DNA from: Neisseria brasiliensis
Lineage (GTDB): Bacteria > Pseudomonadota > Gammaproteobacteria > Burkholderiales > Neisseriaceae
Direction: 5' to 3'
DNA length: 64,000 nucleotides
Assembly (NCBI RefSeq): GCF_009671065.1
Contig: NZ_CP046027.1
Location: forward strand, 372,001 to 436,000
The translations under genes were made by a program, and so were the position numbers. The notes below the pieces were generated by a model. The model did no database searches and was not told where the DNA came from. It saw nothing but the letters and a program-made list of their open reading frames with translations. This document shows, one piece after another, positions 19,116 to 28,500 of this stretch. The first letter of the stretch is position 1, and each line of letters begins with the position of its first letter.

Positions 19116-19194
19116 TAGAAAAAACTTCTATATCCCCTCCGCGCGTACCTCCTCCTTCAAAAACGGATATTTCGTAAGAAAGAAGCGAATTTCT

Positions 19195-19250
19195 GCTAGA
19201 ACGCAGGATAGGCAACGAGTGCCAAAAACAGGGTGGTTTTACCACCCTGA
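19195..19250 (-). other. Putative nic region of an IncP-like oriT
   Basis: On the minus strand TATCCTGC (19210-19203) matches the IncP nic consensus YATCCTG|Y. Its complement GCAGGATAGG resembles RP4 oriT. A hairpin CAGGGTGG-TTTTA-CCACCCTG (19229-19249) lies on the other side, where the relaxosome protein TraJ would bind in RP4. The order nic / TraK array / traK equals RP4. No relaxase or TraJ gene is in the window. Confidence 0.55.
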
Positions 19251-19297
19251 TTCCGCCTAAGAGGCGGAAACGCCGCAGAGCGGCTGGAGGTTTCAAA

Positions 19298-19524
19298 ACA
19301 ACCATCGGGGGCAGCGGCCGCCGTGTTGTTGGTTGATGTCTAAATTTCAAAGCGCAAAAAGTCCAGACCAAGACGAGTGTCTTTGCACGTCTTCCACCTT
19401 TTCCACCACGCCACTAAGGGCGCACCGGACAAAGATGAAAGCCGCACAAAGCCAGTCTGGACTTTTTGCGCTTTGAAATTTTTAACGACATCACAACACG
19501 GCGGCCGCTGCCCCCGATGGTTGT
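19298..19524. repeat. Long inverted repeat (about 70-bp arms, 86-bp centre)
   Basis: 19298-19368 and 19455-19524 are nearly exact reverse complements. The outer 30 bp (ACAACCATCGGGGGCAGCGG...) and the inner 30 bp (AATTTCAAAGCGCAAAAAGT...) are perfect, separated by a short mismatched stretch. The centre (19369-19454) is CA-rich on one strand. It lies between the putative nic site and the first plus-strand gene. Function unknown: it could be a single-strand origin, a regulatory cruciform or a target for resolution. Confidence 0.85.
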
Positions 19525-19560
19525 TTACTTATGAATGAATGTTTATGAAAGGATGATTTC

Positions 19561-19959
19561 ATGGGACTGGATATGTACGGCTATACCATGCGTGCCGAGT
19601 TTGTCGGCGACCGTCAAACTGATGTGAATGTGCGTGATGAAGAACGCGAACAGGCGCAATTAACCGATATTGCCTACTGGCGCAAGTTCAACCATTTGCA
19701 CGGCTGGATGGAAAAACTGTATCGGGAAAAATTCGGCCGCCAAGACACTTTCAACTGCTGCAATGTGCGATTGGAGCTTGAAGACTTGGCGCGTTTGGAG
19801 GCCGATTTAGACGGCGAAAAACTGGAACACACGCCGGGCTTTTTCTTCGGCGATGATGAAATCTACCCTGAAGACATCATCGAAACCAAAGCCTTTATCG
19901 AAAAAGCGCGTGCCGCTATTGCCGCAGGGCTGGCCGTGTTCTATGACAGTTGGTGGTAA
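19561..19959 (+). CDS. Unidentified island protein
   Basis: 132 residues with AAAGGATGATTTC before the ATG. Acidic protein starting MGLDMYGYTMRAEFVGDRQT, with a WRKFNHLHGWMEKLY segment and an EDLARLEADLDGEKLEH helix, ending in AVFYDSWW. I recognise this type of protein from phages and integrative elements but know no function. It is the first of four plus-strand genes spaced by DUS hairpins. Confidence 0.65.
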   Translation: MGLDMYGYTMRAEFVGDRQTDVNVRDEEREQAQLTDIAYWRKFNHLHGWMEKLYREKFGRQDTFNCCNVRLELEDLARLEADLDGEKLEHTPGFFFGDDEIYPEDIIETKAFIEKARAAIAAGLAVFYDSWW

Positions 19960-19966
19960 ATCATTA

Positions 19967-19993
19967 TTTCAGACGGCCTTCAGGCCGTCTGCA
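19967..19993. terminator. Nested DUS palindrome
   Basis: CAGACGGCC-TTCA-GGCCGTCTG, perfect 9-bp stem, right after the stop of the first gene. A near copy, with one mismatch, sits after the third gene at about 20719-20744. Confidence 0.7.
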
Positions 19994-20010
19994 CAAACGG
20001 AGAATAAAAA

Positions 20011-20358
20011 ATGAATCCTCAATTTATGCCAAGAGTGCGCTGTTACCGATTCAGCGATACCGCCAGCGAGCAGCCGCCTGAAAATTGCCAAGCGGCGCAA
20101 CTGATGGAAAAAATCAACGGCGGCGGCCGTCTGAACCGCGAAGAAAAAAACTATCTGACCCGAGCCGTTAAAAACAACGGCTTTTCACGGCGCGGGATTC
20201 CCGTGATGGGCTGGATGTTTGATTTTTCGCCTGTGCTGAAACGCTATCTGCTGAACCAATACGGCCAATGGTACGAACTGTGCGCCGCAGATAAAACCGC
20301 CTTACGCCATGCGGTTTACGGCCGCATTCATGAAATCGTGGAAATCGGGAGGGCTTGA
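20011..20358 (+). CDS. Unidentified island protein
   Basis: 115 residues, ATG at 20011 after CGGAGAATAAAAA. Contains DUS-like GGCGGCCGTCTGAAC inside the coding sequence (GGGRLNREEKNYLTRAVKNN). The C-terminal half (VLKRYLLNQYGQWYELCAADKTALRHAVYGRI) is helical. There is no recognised family. Its TGA is one base before the next ATG, so the two are coupled. Confidence 0.6.
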   Translation: MNPQFMPRVRCYRFSDTASEQPPENCQAAQLMEKINGGGRLNREEKNYLTRAVKNNGFSRRGIPVMGWMFDFSPVLKRYLLNQYGQWYELCAADKTALRHAVYGRIHEIVEIGRA

Positions 20359-20359
20359 G

Positions 20360-20716
20360 ATGGGAACGCGTTGCTATATCGGCCGTTTGAAAGCAGACGG
20401 CAGCGTGGAGGCTTTTTATGTGCAACTGAACGGTATGCCGTCTGAAACAGGTAAAACCTTGAAGCGCAGTTATCGAACCGCCGCACAGATTGATGCACTG
20501 TTTCGGCGCGGCAATATCGACTGGCTGGCGGATACGCCCGAAGAAAGCCCGTTAAACCGCTGGACACCGGGTGAGGTAGAAGGTTTTACCGACCCGAAAC
20601 ACTACCTTGATTCTATGGGCGTGATGATTGCTTTCGTTTATCTGCACGACGGCCATAAATGGCAGGTGTCGAATAATCCGCACGGTAAAAACGCCTCATT
20701 CAAAGATTTGCGTTAA
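20360..20716 (+). CDS. Unidentified island protein
   Basis: 118 residues from the ATG at 20360, with GGGAGGG at a good distance; the frame extends to 20309 inside the upstream gene. Opens MGTRCYIGRLKADGSVEAFYVQLNGMPS and contains the repeat-like MDSMGVMIAFVYLHDGHKW region. Beta-rich small protein of unknown role. A DUS occurs within the coding sequence (GGTATGCCGTCTGAAACAGG). Confidence 0.6.
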   Translation: MGTRCYIGRLKADGSVEAFYVQLNGMPSETGKTLKRSYRTAAQIDALFRRGNIDWLADTPEESPLNRWTPGEVEGFTDPKHYLDSMGVMIAFVYLHDGHKWQVSNNPHGKNASFKDLR

Positions 20717-20766
20717 GCCTTTCAGACGCCCTTCAGGCCGTCTGCAACCGAAGCAAGGAAACCGAA

Positions 20767-21210
20767 ATGAAATACCGATTTGAATATGATAAAGACGGCT
20801 GCCGCCTAATGGTGGCGGAGTTGGATGATGAGCTTGACTGTATCGACTGCACCGATGAAGACCTTGACTGTTTGGGCAAGTATTACCGCGATATGACCGT
20901 GATTTTCGACATCGACCTTTACTGCCGCCTGCATCAAATGCTGATGGTAGTAGGGGAAGACCGCAAACAAGTCAAAGTCTGCATGGGCGCAACGATACGG
21001 AGTGTCAGCGGCTCGTTTGAATATGCGCTGATGGGGTGCTGTCTGGAAATCTGTTTTTACGGCAACTTTGATGTGGTGGCTCATTGGTTTTGGCAGAACA
21101 CGAACATTGATTTTCATGTGGCATTGGTATTTCCGCCGAAGTTTTACGCCAACCCTGCAGCGTGGTTTGAACAGGAAATCGAAGAGAAAGGCATCCGCCA
21201 TGAAAGCTGA
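20767..21210 (+). CDS. Unidentified acidic island protein
   Basis: 147 residues, ATG at 20767 after AGCAAGGAAACCGAA. Acidic start (MKYRFEYDKDGCRLMVAELDDELDCIDCTDEDLDCL), then a beta-rich body. No family recognised. It overlaps the next gene by 11 bp. Confidence 0.55.
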   Translation: MKYRFEYDKDGCRLMVAELDDELDCIDCTDEDLDCLGKYYRDMTVIFDIDLYCRLHQMLMVVGEDRKQVKVCMGATIRSVSGSFEYALMGCCLEICFYGNFDVVAHWFWQNTNIDFHVALVFPPKFYANPAAWFEQEIEEKGIRHES

Positions 21211-21553
21211 AACCGACCGTCTGTTGTCTGAAATTTTAACGCTGCACCCAAAAGAGCAAAGGCATATTTTCATGAGCCTATGGCGACATTCAGACGGCCT
21301 GAACGGGAAAATTCCAGATGGGACGGAACTAGAGACAACGGCAATGGCCAACCTTTTACGCTTGAAAAATGTGGCGAGTTTAGACGTGATTTTGCTGGAT
21401 GTTGCAGAAGAGAAACAATTTTCACCGTGTTTTGATGGTAAATATATTTATGAAATGGATAAATACGGTAAAGAAATTCAGCGTTTAGAGGATGATTTTG
21501 AGAAAAAATATATCGGCAGACGCTGGAGAATAGCCGCAGTCTTTGCCTGTTGA
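21200..21553 (+). CDS. Unidentified island protein
   Basis: 117 residues from the ATG at 21200, inside the end of the previous gene; the open frame extends back to 21068 but would overlap it fully. MKAETDRLLSEILTLHPKEQRHIFMSLWRHSDGL with helical character. Unknown function. A DUS hairpin terminator follows at 21561-21591. Confidence 0.5.
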   Translation: MKAETDRLLSEILTLHPKEQRHIFMSLWRHSDGLNGKIPDGTELETTAMANLLRLKNVASLDVILLDVAEEKQFSPCFDGKYIYEMDKYGKEIQRLEDDFEKKYIGRRWRIAAVFAC

Positions 21554-21560
21554 GCATACT

Positions 21561-21591
21561 CATGCCGTCTGAAACGGTTTCAGACGGCATG
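21561..21591. terminator. DUS hairpin terminator
   Basis: Perfect CATGCCGTCTGAAAC-type stem (CATGCCGTCTGAAAC / GTTTCAGACGGCATG), minimal loop. Confidence 0.8.
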
Positions 21592-21619
21592 AATTGGATA
21601 TTCTGAAGACATAAAATCC

Positions 21620-21768
21620 GCCCGCCGCAGCCCCGTTACCGCCTCTCAAGGTTCGGCAGAAACGTCCCCACGCCCCCAAGAAAAAAACAGACTTAGGCGA
21701 TCTCTGCGGCACCTTCGGCAGCCTGCGAAACCCCCACGCCTGTTTTTTTCTTGCCCCCTACGGCGGGC
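21620..21768. repeat. Nested inverted repeats in a non-coding stretch
   Basis: Outer arms GCCCGCCG (21620-21627) and CGGCGGGC (21761-21768), and inner 14-bp arms CAAGAAAAAAACAG (21677-21690) and CTGTTTTTTTCTTG (21740-21753). The gene-less interval runs from 21554 to 21881. Beyond it (21770-21880) the DNA is very A/T rich and should hold the tpsB promoter. Confidence 0.75.
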
Positions 21769-22763
21769 AATGATTCATTTTAATGGATATTTATATTGTT
21801 GAAATAAAAATCATTTTATATATATAAATATTTTTAAATTTATGACAAAATAAGTTAAATTACCAAAATAATATTAACGCTATGAGATTTATTCCTATTC
21901 CATGCCTGTTTGCAGTGCTGGCTGCCATGTCCCTTAAAGCCTTAGCTGCCGATGAAAACGATGCAGAACTTATCCGCTCCATGCAGCGTCAGCAGCACAT
22001 AGATGCCGGGCTTGTATCTGATACAGATGTGCGCCTTGAGCAAGAATCGGAAAAGATTGCTTATATCCTGAGCGAAGAGGAAACACCGTGCATTCGGGTT
22101 AATCACTTCCGTTTAGATGATGAGACGGAACGCACATTTTCTTTTCTTCCTTCTGCGTTAAGGAAAGAAACGGCTTTTGAGAACGGGATGTGTCTAGGTT
22201 CCAATAATTTGGACAAGCTGCAAAAAGCCGCGCAACAAATTTTAATCTCACGCGGCTACCTCACTTCGCAAGCCCTTATCCGGCCGCAAGATATGGCTGG
22301 GGGAATTTTGGAATTGCATGTATCGGCTGGTAAAACTGGCAGCATCCGTTATGAAGAAAAACGGGGTAAAGAGCCTGCGCAAGGCAGCATCAGCGCATTC
22401 AATAATAAATTTCCTTTATACAAGAACCAGATTCTCAACCTGCGCGATGTAGAGCAGGGTTTGGAAAACCTGCGCCGTTTGCCGAGCGTTGAGGCCGATA
22501 TTCAGATTATGCCGTCTGAAGAAGAAGAAAAAAGCGATTTGCTGGTCAAATGGACGCAGGATAAACCAGTACGGTTCAGCATCGGTATAGACGATGCTGG
22601 TGGCAAGACGACCGGCAAATATCAAGGCAATGCCGCTTTATCTTTTGACAATCCTTTAGGGTTGAGCGACTTGTTTTATCAGGCTGCGCCGTAAAACTTC
22701 GCCGTTCACGGCGGAGATATAAGGCGCGGACTGCGTAGCAGTCCTAAAACCGTTGATATTCAG

Positions 22764-23180
22764 TTAATCAGGCGTTTTCTGCTGTTCAATATACTGCCGA
22801 ATAATCGTAATCGGCGCACCACCACAGCTACCTGCAAAATAAGACGGCGACCACAACGCACCGCCCCATAATTTTTGTTTGATGCTTGGATAATTTTTCT
22901 GTCTAATCATGCGGCTAGATACACCTTTCAAGCTGTTCACCAGTTTTGAAATAGACACTTTGGGCGGATAGTTCACAAGTAAATGAACATGGTCATCTTC
23001 GCCGTCAAATTCCACCAGTTGCGCTTCAAAATCGGTGCAGACGCTCTCAAAAATACCGCGCATATCGTCCAAAATTTCTTTTGTGAACACTTTTCGGCGA
23101 TATTTTGCGACAAATACCAAATGTACATGAAGATTAAAAACAACGTGCCGACCACGTCTTAAATCAGTTTCTTTTTCCAT
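22764..23180 (-). CDS. tnpA: IS200-type Y1 transposase TnpA (copy 2)
   Basis: Identical 138-residue protein to copy 1: HUH at His64/His66 and nucleophile Tyr130. Confidence 0.93.
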   Translation of the reverse strand: MEKETDLRRGRHVVFNLHVHLVFVAKYRRKVFTKEILDDMRGIFESVCTDFEAQLVEFDGEDDHVHLLVNYPPKVSISKLVNSLKGVSSRMIRQKNYPSIKQKLWGGALWSPSYFAGSCGGAPITIIRQYIEQQKTPD

Positions 23181-23224
23181 AGACCAAGTGTAAAATTGCT
23201 AAAAATTCCATTATCCATGAAATC

Positions 23225-24367
23225 ATGTTAATACTCAAAACATTCAAATTTGAACTGATGCCAAACGGCGAGCAAATCCGCAAAATGAAACAATTTTGCG
23301 GTTGTTCGCGTTTCGTATTCAATCGTGCTTTGGCGTATCAAAACGAACAATATCAACAAGATAATTCGTTCAAATTTAGCTACACCAAAATCGCAAATTT
23401 GCTGCCTGAATGGAAACGAGAATTAGACTGGCTAAAAGACTGCCACAGCCAAGTTTTGCAGCAAAGTTTGAAAGACTTGGAAAGCGCATTCAAAAACTTC
23501 TTTGCCAAACGCGCAGATTTCCCCAAATTCAAACGCAAAGGCGAAAAAGACAGTTTCCGCTTTCCGCAAGGCTGTAAATTGGAGCAGCAAAATAATCGTA
23601 TCTATTTGCCCAAAATCGGTTGGGTGCGCTATCGCAACAGCCGACACGTTTCAGGCAGCCTGAAAAACGTAACCGTATCGCAAAAATGCGGTAAATGGTT
23701 TGTATCTATGCAAACCGAAACCGAGCAGGAAATCGCGCAGCCAAACGGTGGCGAAACTGGGATTGATATGGGTGTTGCCAAATTTGCAACATTGTCCAAT
23801 GGTCAGTTTTTTGAGCCAATCAACGCATTCAAAACGTTGAAAGGCAAACTAGCAAAACTGCAAAAACAGTTCAAACACAAAACCAAATTCAGCAAAAACT
23901 GGCAGAAACTGAAAGCAAAAATCAGCCGTTTGCACCACAAAATCAGCAATATCCGTAAAAACTACCTGCACCAAATCAGCAGCGCAATCAGCCAAAACCA
24001 CGCGATTGTGTATGTGGAAGATTTGCAGGTGGCGAATATGTCCAAATCCGCTAAAGGCAACGCCGTGCAGCATGGAAAAAACGTTGCTGCCAAATCAAGC
24101 TTAAACCGTGCGATTTTAGACCAGTCTTGGTTTGAGTTTCGCCGTCAGTTGGACTATAAGCTGTTGTGGCGCGGTGGGCATTTGGTGGCTGTTCCGCCAC
24201 AAAATACCAGTCGTTGTTGCCCAGCTTGCGGACATACTGCCAAAGATAACCGTCAAACACAGGCAAACTTTGAATGTGTGCAATGTGGCTATCAAAACAA
24301 TGCGGATATTGTGGGTGCAATCAATGTGTTAAAGCGCGGTCAAGAGATTTTGGCAGCGCAAAAGTAA
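23225..24367 (+). CDS. tnpB: TnpB RNA-guided nuclease (copy 2)
   Basis: Identical 380-residue protein to copy 1, with the RuvC acids Asp181/Glu265/Asp361 and the CxxC zinc ribbon intact. Its guide RNA would carry tpsB sequence and so could cut uninterrupted tpsB alleles next to TTTTAT. Confidence 0.92.
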   Translation: MLILKTFKFELMPNGEQIRKMKQFCGCSRFVFNRALAYQNEQYQQDNSFKFSYTKIANLLPEWKRELDWLKDCHSQVLQQSLKDLESAFKNFFAKRADFPKFKRKGEKDSFRFPQGCKLEQQNNRIYLPKIGWVRYRNSRHVSGSLKNVTVSQKCGKWFVSMQTETEQEIAQPNGGETGIDMGVAKFATLSNGQFFEPINAFKTLKGKLAKLQKQFKHKTKFSKNWQKLKAKISRLHHKISNIRKNYLHQISSAISQNHAIVYVEDLQVANMSKSAKGNAVQHGKNVAAKSSLNRAILDQSWFEFRRQLDYKLLWRGGHLVAVPPQNTSRCCPACGHTAKDNRQTQANFECVQCGYQNNADIVGAINVLKRGQEILAAQK

Positions 24368-24527
24368 AATGAAGTTTCAGGGCAGGACGTGCCCGTAGCG
24401 TCTGTGAAGTGAACCGTGCAGTAAGGCGGTCAGCAGCAGAAACCCACCGAAGCGATTTGTGAATGGCTCAATGCCGTTCACAAATCGCCGTAGGAATTCC
24501 CTCCCTTCAGGGAGGGAAGGACGTCAA
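24368..24527 (+). ncRNA. Predicted reRNA scaffold of IS605 copy 2
   Basis: Same sequence and hairpins as 3275-3434. The adjoining guide would be GTTTCCTATGGGCGAGG (tpsB). Confidence 0.55.
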
Positions 24528-25564
24528 GTTTCCTATGGGCGAGGTTTGGCACACAAAATAGACTTGACTGACTCTTCCGGTGCGGAAGCCGAAAGCGGCT
24601 CCAGAAGCTATAGCGTGCATTATTCCCTACCCGTAAAAAAATGGCTGTTTTCCTTTAACCACAACGGCCACCGCTATCACGAAGCGACTGAAGGCTATAG
24701 CGTCAATTACGATTACAACGGTAAACAATACCAAAGTAGCCTTGCCGCCGAGCGTATGCTTTGGCGCAACGGCCGCCACAAAACCTCAGCCGGAGTGAAA
24801 GTATGGACGCGCCAAACCTATAAATACATTGACGACATCGAAATCGAAGTGCAACGCCGCCGTACTGCAGGTTGGGAAGCAGAGCTGCGCCATAAAGCGT
24901 TTTTAGGCCGCTGGCAACTGGACGGCAAGTTATCTTACAAACGGGGTACCGGTATGCGCCAAAGTATGCCCGCACCTGAAGAAAACGGCGGCGGTACTAT
25001 TCCTGGCACATCCCGCATGAAAATCATTGCCACCAGTTTAGATGCAGCCGCTCCGTTTACCTTAGGCAAACAGCAGTTTTCCTACGAAACCGCTATCCAT
25101 GCACAATGGAACAAAACGCCTTTGGTTGCCCAAGACAAGTTGTCTATCGGCAGCCGCTACACCGTTCGAGGATTTGACGGTGAACAGAGCCTTTCCGGAG
25201 AGCGTGGTTTCTACTGGCAGAACACTTTGGGCTGGCATTTCCATCCGCGCCATCAATTCTATCTCGGCGCGGACTATGGTCGGGTATCGGGCGAAAGTGC
25301 CCAATATGCCTCGGGCAAGCGGCTGGCGGGTGCAGTGGCCGGCTTCAGAGGCAGCCATAAAGTAGGCGGTATATTTGCTTATGACTTATTTGCCGGCAAG
25401 CCGCTGCACAAGCCCGAAGGTTTTCAGACGGCCAACACCGTTTACGGCTTCAATTTGAATTACAGTTTCTAACCCTCTCCTGCATTTTTTACCGATATTC
25501 AGACAGTCTTTCATTATTTACAGGCCGTCTGAAGCGATTACAAACACTGTTTAAAGGGATAAAC

Positions 25565-28500
25565 ATGAACAAAGGTCTGCATCGTACCGTTTTCAGTAAA
25601 AAGCACAACACCATGGTTGCGGTTGCCGAAACCGCCAACAGTCAAGGCAAAGGCAAACAAGTGGGGAGTTCTGCCCCAGCTTCGCCGATAATTTCAGACG
25701 GCCTTTACGGCAAACTCAAAACCACTCTTAAAACCTTGGTCTGCTCTTTGGTTTCCCTGAGCATGGTATTGCCTGCCCACGCCCAAATCACCGCCGACAA
25801 ATCCGCCCCTAAAAACCAGCAGGCCGTTATTCTTAAAACCAATACCGGTGCGCCGTTGGTCAACATCCAAACTCCTAATGCCCTCGGATTGAGCCACAAC
25901 CGCTATACCCAGTTTGATGTCGACGCTAAAGGTGCTGTACTGAACAACGATCGCAACAACAACCCGTTTCTGGCCAAAGGCAGTGCGCAGTTGATTTTGA
26001 ACGAGGTGCGCGGTGCGGCCAGCAAACTCAACGGCATCATTACCGTAGGTGGTCAAAAGGCCGATGTGATTATCGCCAACCCCAACGGCATTACCGTGAA
26101 CGGCGGCGGCTTTAAAAACGTCGGCCGCGGTATCTTAACCACCGGTACGCCTCAAATCGGCAAAGACGGGGCTTTGACAGGATTCGATGTGCGCCAAGGA
26201 AAATTGACCGTCGGTACGTCAGGTTGGAACGACAAAGGCGGAGCCGACTACACCGAAGTGCTTGCCCGTGCAGTAGCTTTGCAGGGGAAATTGCAGGGTA
26301 AAAACCTGGCGGTTTCCACCGGTGCGCAGAAAGTGGATTATGCCAGCGGCGAAATCAGTGCAGGTACGGCAGCGGGTACGAAACCTGCCGTCGCCCTCGA
26401 TACCGCCGCGCTGGGCGGTATGTACGCCGACAGCATTACCCTGATTGCCAATGAAAAAGGCGTGGGCGTCAAAAATGCGGGCACACTCGAAGCGGCCAAG
26501 CAATTGATTGTTACTTCCTCCGGCCGTATTGAAAACAGTGGCCGCATCGCCACCACTGCCGACAGCACTGAAGCATCACCGACTTATCTCTCCATCGAAA
26601 CCACCGAAACAGGCGCAGCAGGCGCATTTATCTCCAATGGCGGCCGGATAGAGAGCAAAGGCTTATTGGTTATTGATACCGGGGAGGACATCGGTTTGCG
26701 TAACGGAGCGGTCGTTCAAAACAACGGCAACCGCCCTGCTGCTACGGTATTAAATGCCGGCCGTAATTTGGTTATCGAAAGCAAAGCAAATGTGAACAAT
26801 GCTAAAGGTTCGACCAATCTGTCGACCGGCGGCCGTACCGTCATCAAGGAGGCCAGTATTCAGACTGGCACTACCGTATACAGTTCCAGCAAAGGCAACG
26901 CCGAATTAGGCAATAACACACGCATTACCGGGGCAGATGTTACCGTATTATCCAACGGCACCATCAGCAGTTCCGCCGTAATAGATGCCAAAGACACCGC
27001 ACACATCGAAGCAGGCAAACCGCTTTCTTTGGAAGCTTCAACAGTTACCTCCGATATCCGCTTAAACGGAGGCAGTATCAAGGGCGGCAAGCAGCTTGCT
27101 TTACTGGCAGACGATAACATTACTGCCAACACTACCAATCTGAATACTCCCGGCAATCTGTATGTTCATACAGGTAAAGATCTGAATTTGAATGTTGATA
27201 AAGATTTGTCTGCCGCCAGCATCCATTTGAAATCGGATAACGCTGCCCATATTACCGGCACCAGTAAAACCCTCACTGCCTCAAAAGACATGGGTGTGGA
27301 GGCAGGCTCGCTGAATGTTACCAATACCAATCTGCGTACCAACTCGGGTAATCTGCACATTCAGGCAGCCAAAGGCAATATTCAGCTTCGCAATACCAAG
27401 CTGAACGCAGCCAAGGCTCTCGAAACCACCGCATTGCAGGGCAATATCGTTTCAGACGGCCTTCATGCTGTTTCTGCAGACGGTCATGTATCCTTATTGG
27501 CCAACGGTAATGCCGACTTTACCGGTCACAATACCCTGACAGCCAAGGCCGATGTCAATGCAGGATCGGTTGGTAAAGGCCGTCTGAAAGCAGACAATAC
27601 CAATATCACTTCATCTTCAGGAGATATTACGTTGGTTGCCGGCAACGGTATTCAGCTTGGTGACGGAAAACAACGCAATTCAATCAACGGAAAACACATC
27701 AGCATCAAAAACAACGGTGGTAATGCCGACTTAAAAAACCTTAACGTCCATGCCAAAAGCGGGGCATTGAACATTCATTCCGACCGGGCATTGAGCATAG
27801 AAAATACCAAGCTGGAGTCTACCCATAATACGCATCTTAATGCACAACACGAGCGGGTAACGCTCAACCAAGTAGATGCCTACGCACACCGTCATCTAAG
27901 CATTACCGGCAGCCAGATTTGGCAAAACGACAAACTGCCTTCTGCCAACAAGCTGGTGGCTAACGGTGTATTGGCACTCAATGCGCGCTATTCCCAAATT
28001 GCCGACAACACCACGCTGAGAGCGGGTGCAATCAACCTTACTGCCGGTACCGCCCTAGTCAAGCGCGGCAACATCAATTGGAGTACCGTTTCGACCAAAA
28101 CTTTGGAAGATAATGCCGAATTAAAACCATTGGCCGGACGGCTGAATATTGAAGCAGGTAGCGGCACATTAACCATCGAACCTGCCAACCGCATCAGTGC
28201 GCATACCGACCTGAGCATCAAAACAGGCGGAAAATTGCTGTTGTCTGCAAAAGGAGGAAATGCAGGTGCGCCTAGTGCTCAAGTTTCCTCATTGGAAGCA
28301 AAAGGCAATATCCGTCTGGTTACAGGAGAAACAGATTTAAGAGGTTCTAAAATTACAGCCGGTAAAAACTTGGTTGTCGCCACCACCAAAGGCAAGTTGA
28401 ATATCGAAGCCGTAAACAACTCATTCAGCAATTATTTTCCTACACAAAAAGCGGCTGAACTCAACCAAAAATCCAAAGAATTGGAACAGCAGATTGCGCA

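Larger units (their letters stand above)
22680..24527 (+). mobile_element. IS200/IS605-family element, copy 2 (1848 bp), in tpsB
   Basis: Same length, ends and encoded proteins as copy 1 at 1587-3434. It follows TTTTAT in the tpsB sequence with no target duplication. Removing it restores tpsB precisely. The lack of visible divergence between copies implies recent transposition within this lineage. Confidence 0.93.
21882..25472 (+). pseudogene. tpsB: tpsB (two-partner-secretion outer-membrane transporter) split by IS605
   Basis: Joining 21882-22679 and 24528-25472 gives a 580-residue Omp85-superfamily TpsB protein with the reading GLSDLFY|VSYGRGLAHKI. A signal peptide (MRFIPIPCLFAVLAAMSLKALA) is followed by POTRA domains (residues about 70-245, e.g. 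CIRVNHFRLDDE, RGYLTSQALIRPQDM) and a 16-strand barrel with the conserved GSRYTVRGFDGE loop that reaches the pore, ending in the aromatic LNYSF. It would export the adjacent TpsA. As sequenced the protein is cut after 266 residues, so the barrel is absent. Confidence 0.92.

Noticed and set aside
19111..19371. An 86-codon minus-strand open frame across the oriT-like region
   Set aside because: It runs through the nic-like site, hairpins and one arm of the long inverted repeat, has no ribosome site and no protein-like composition.
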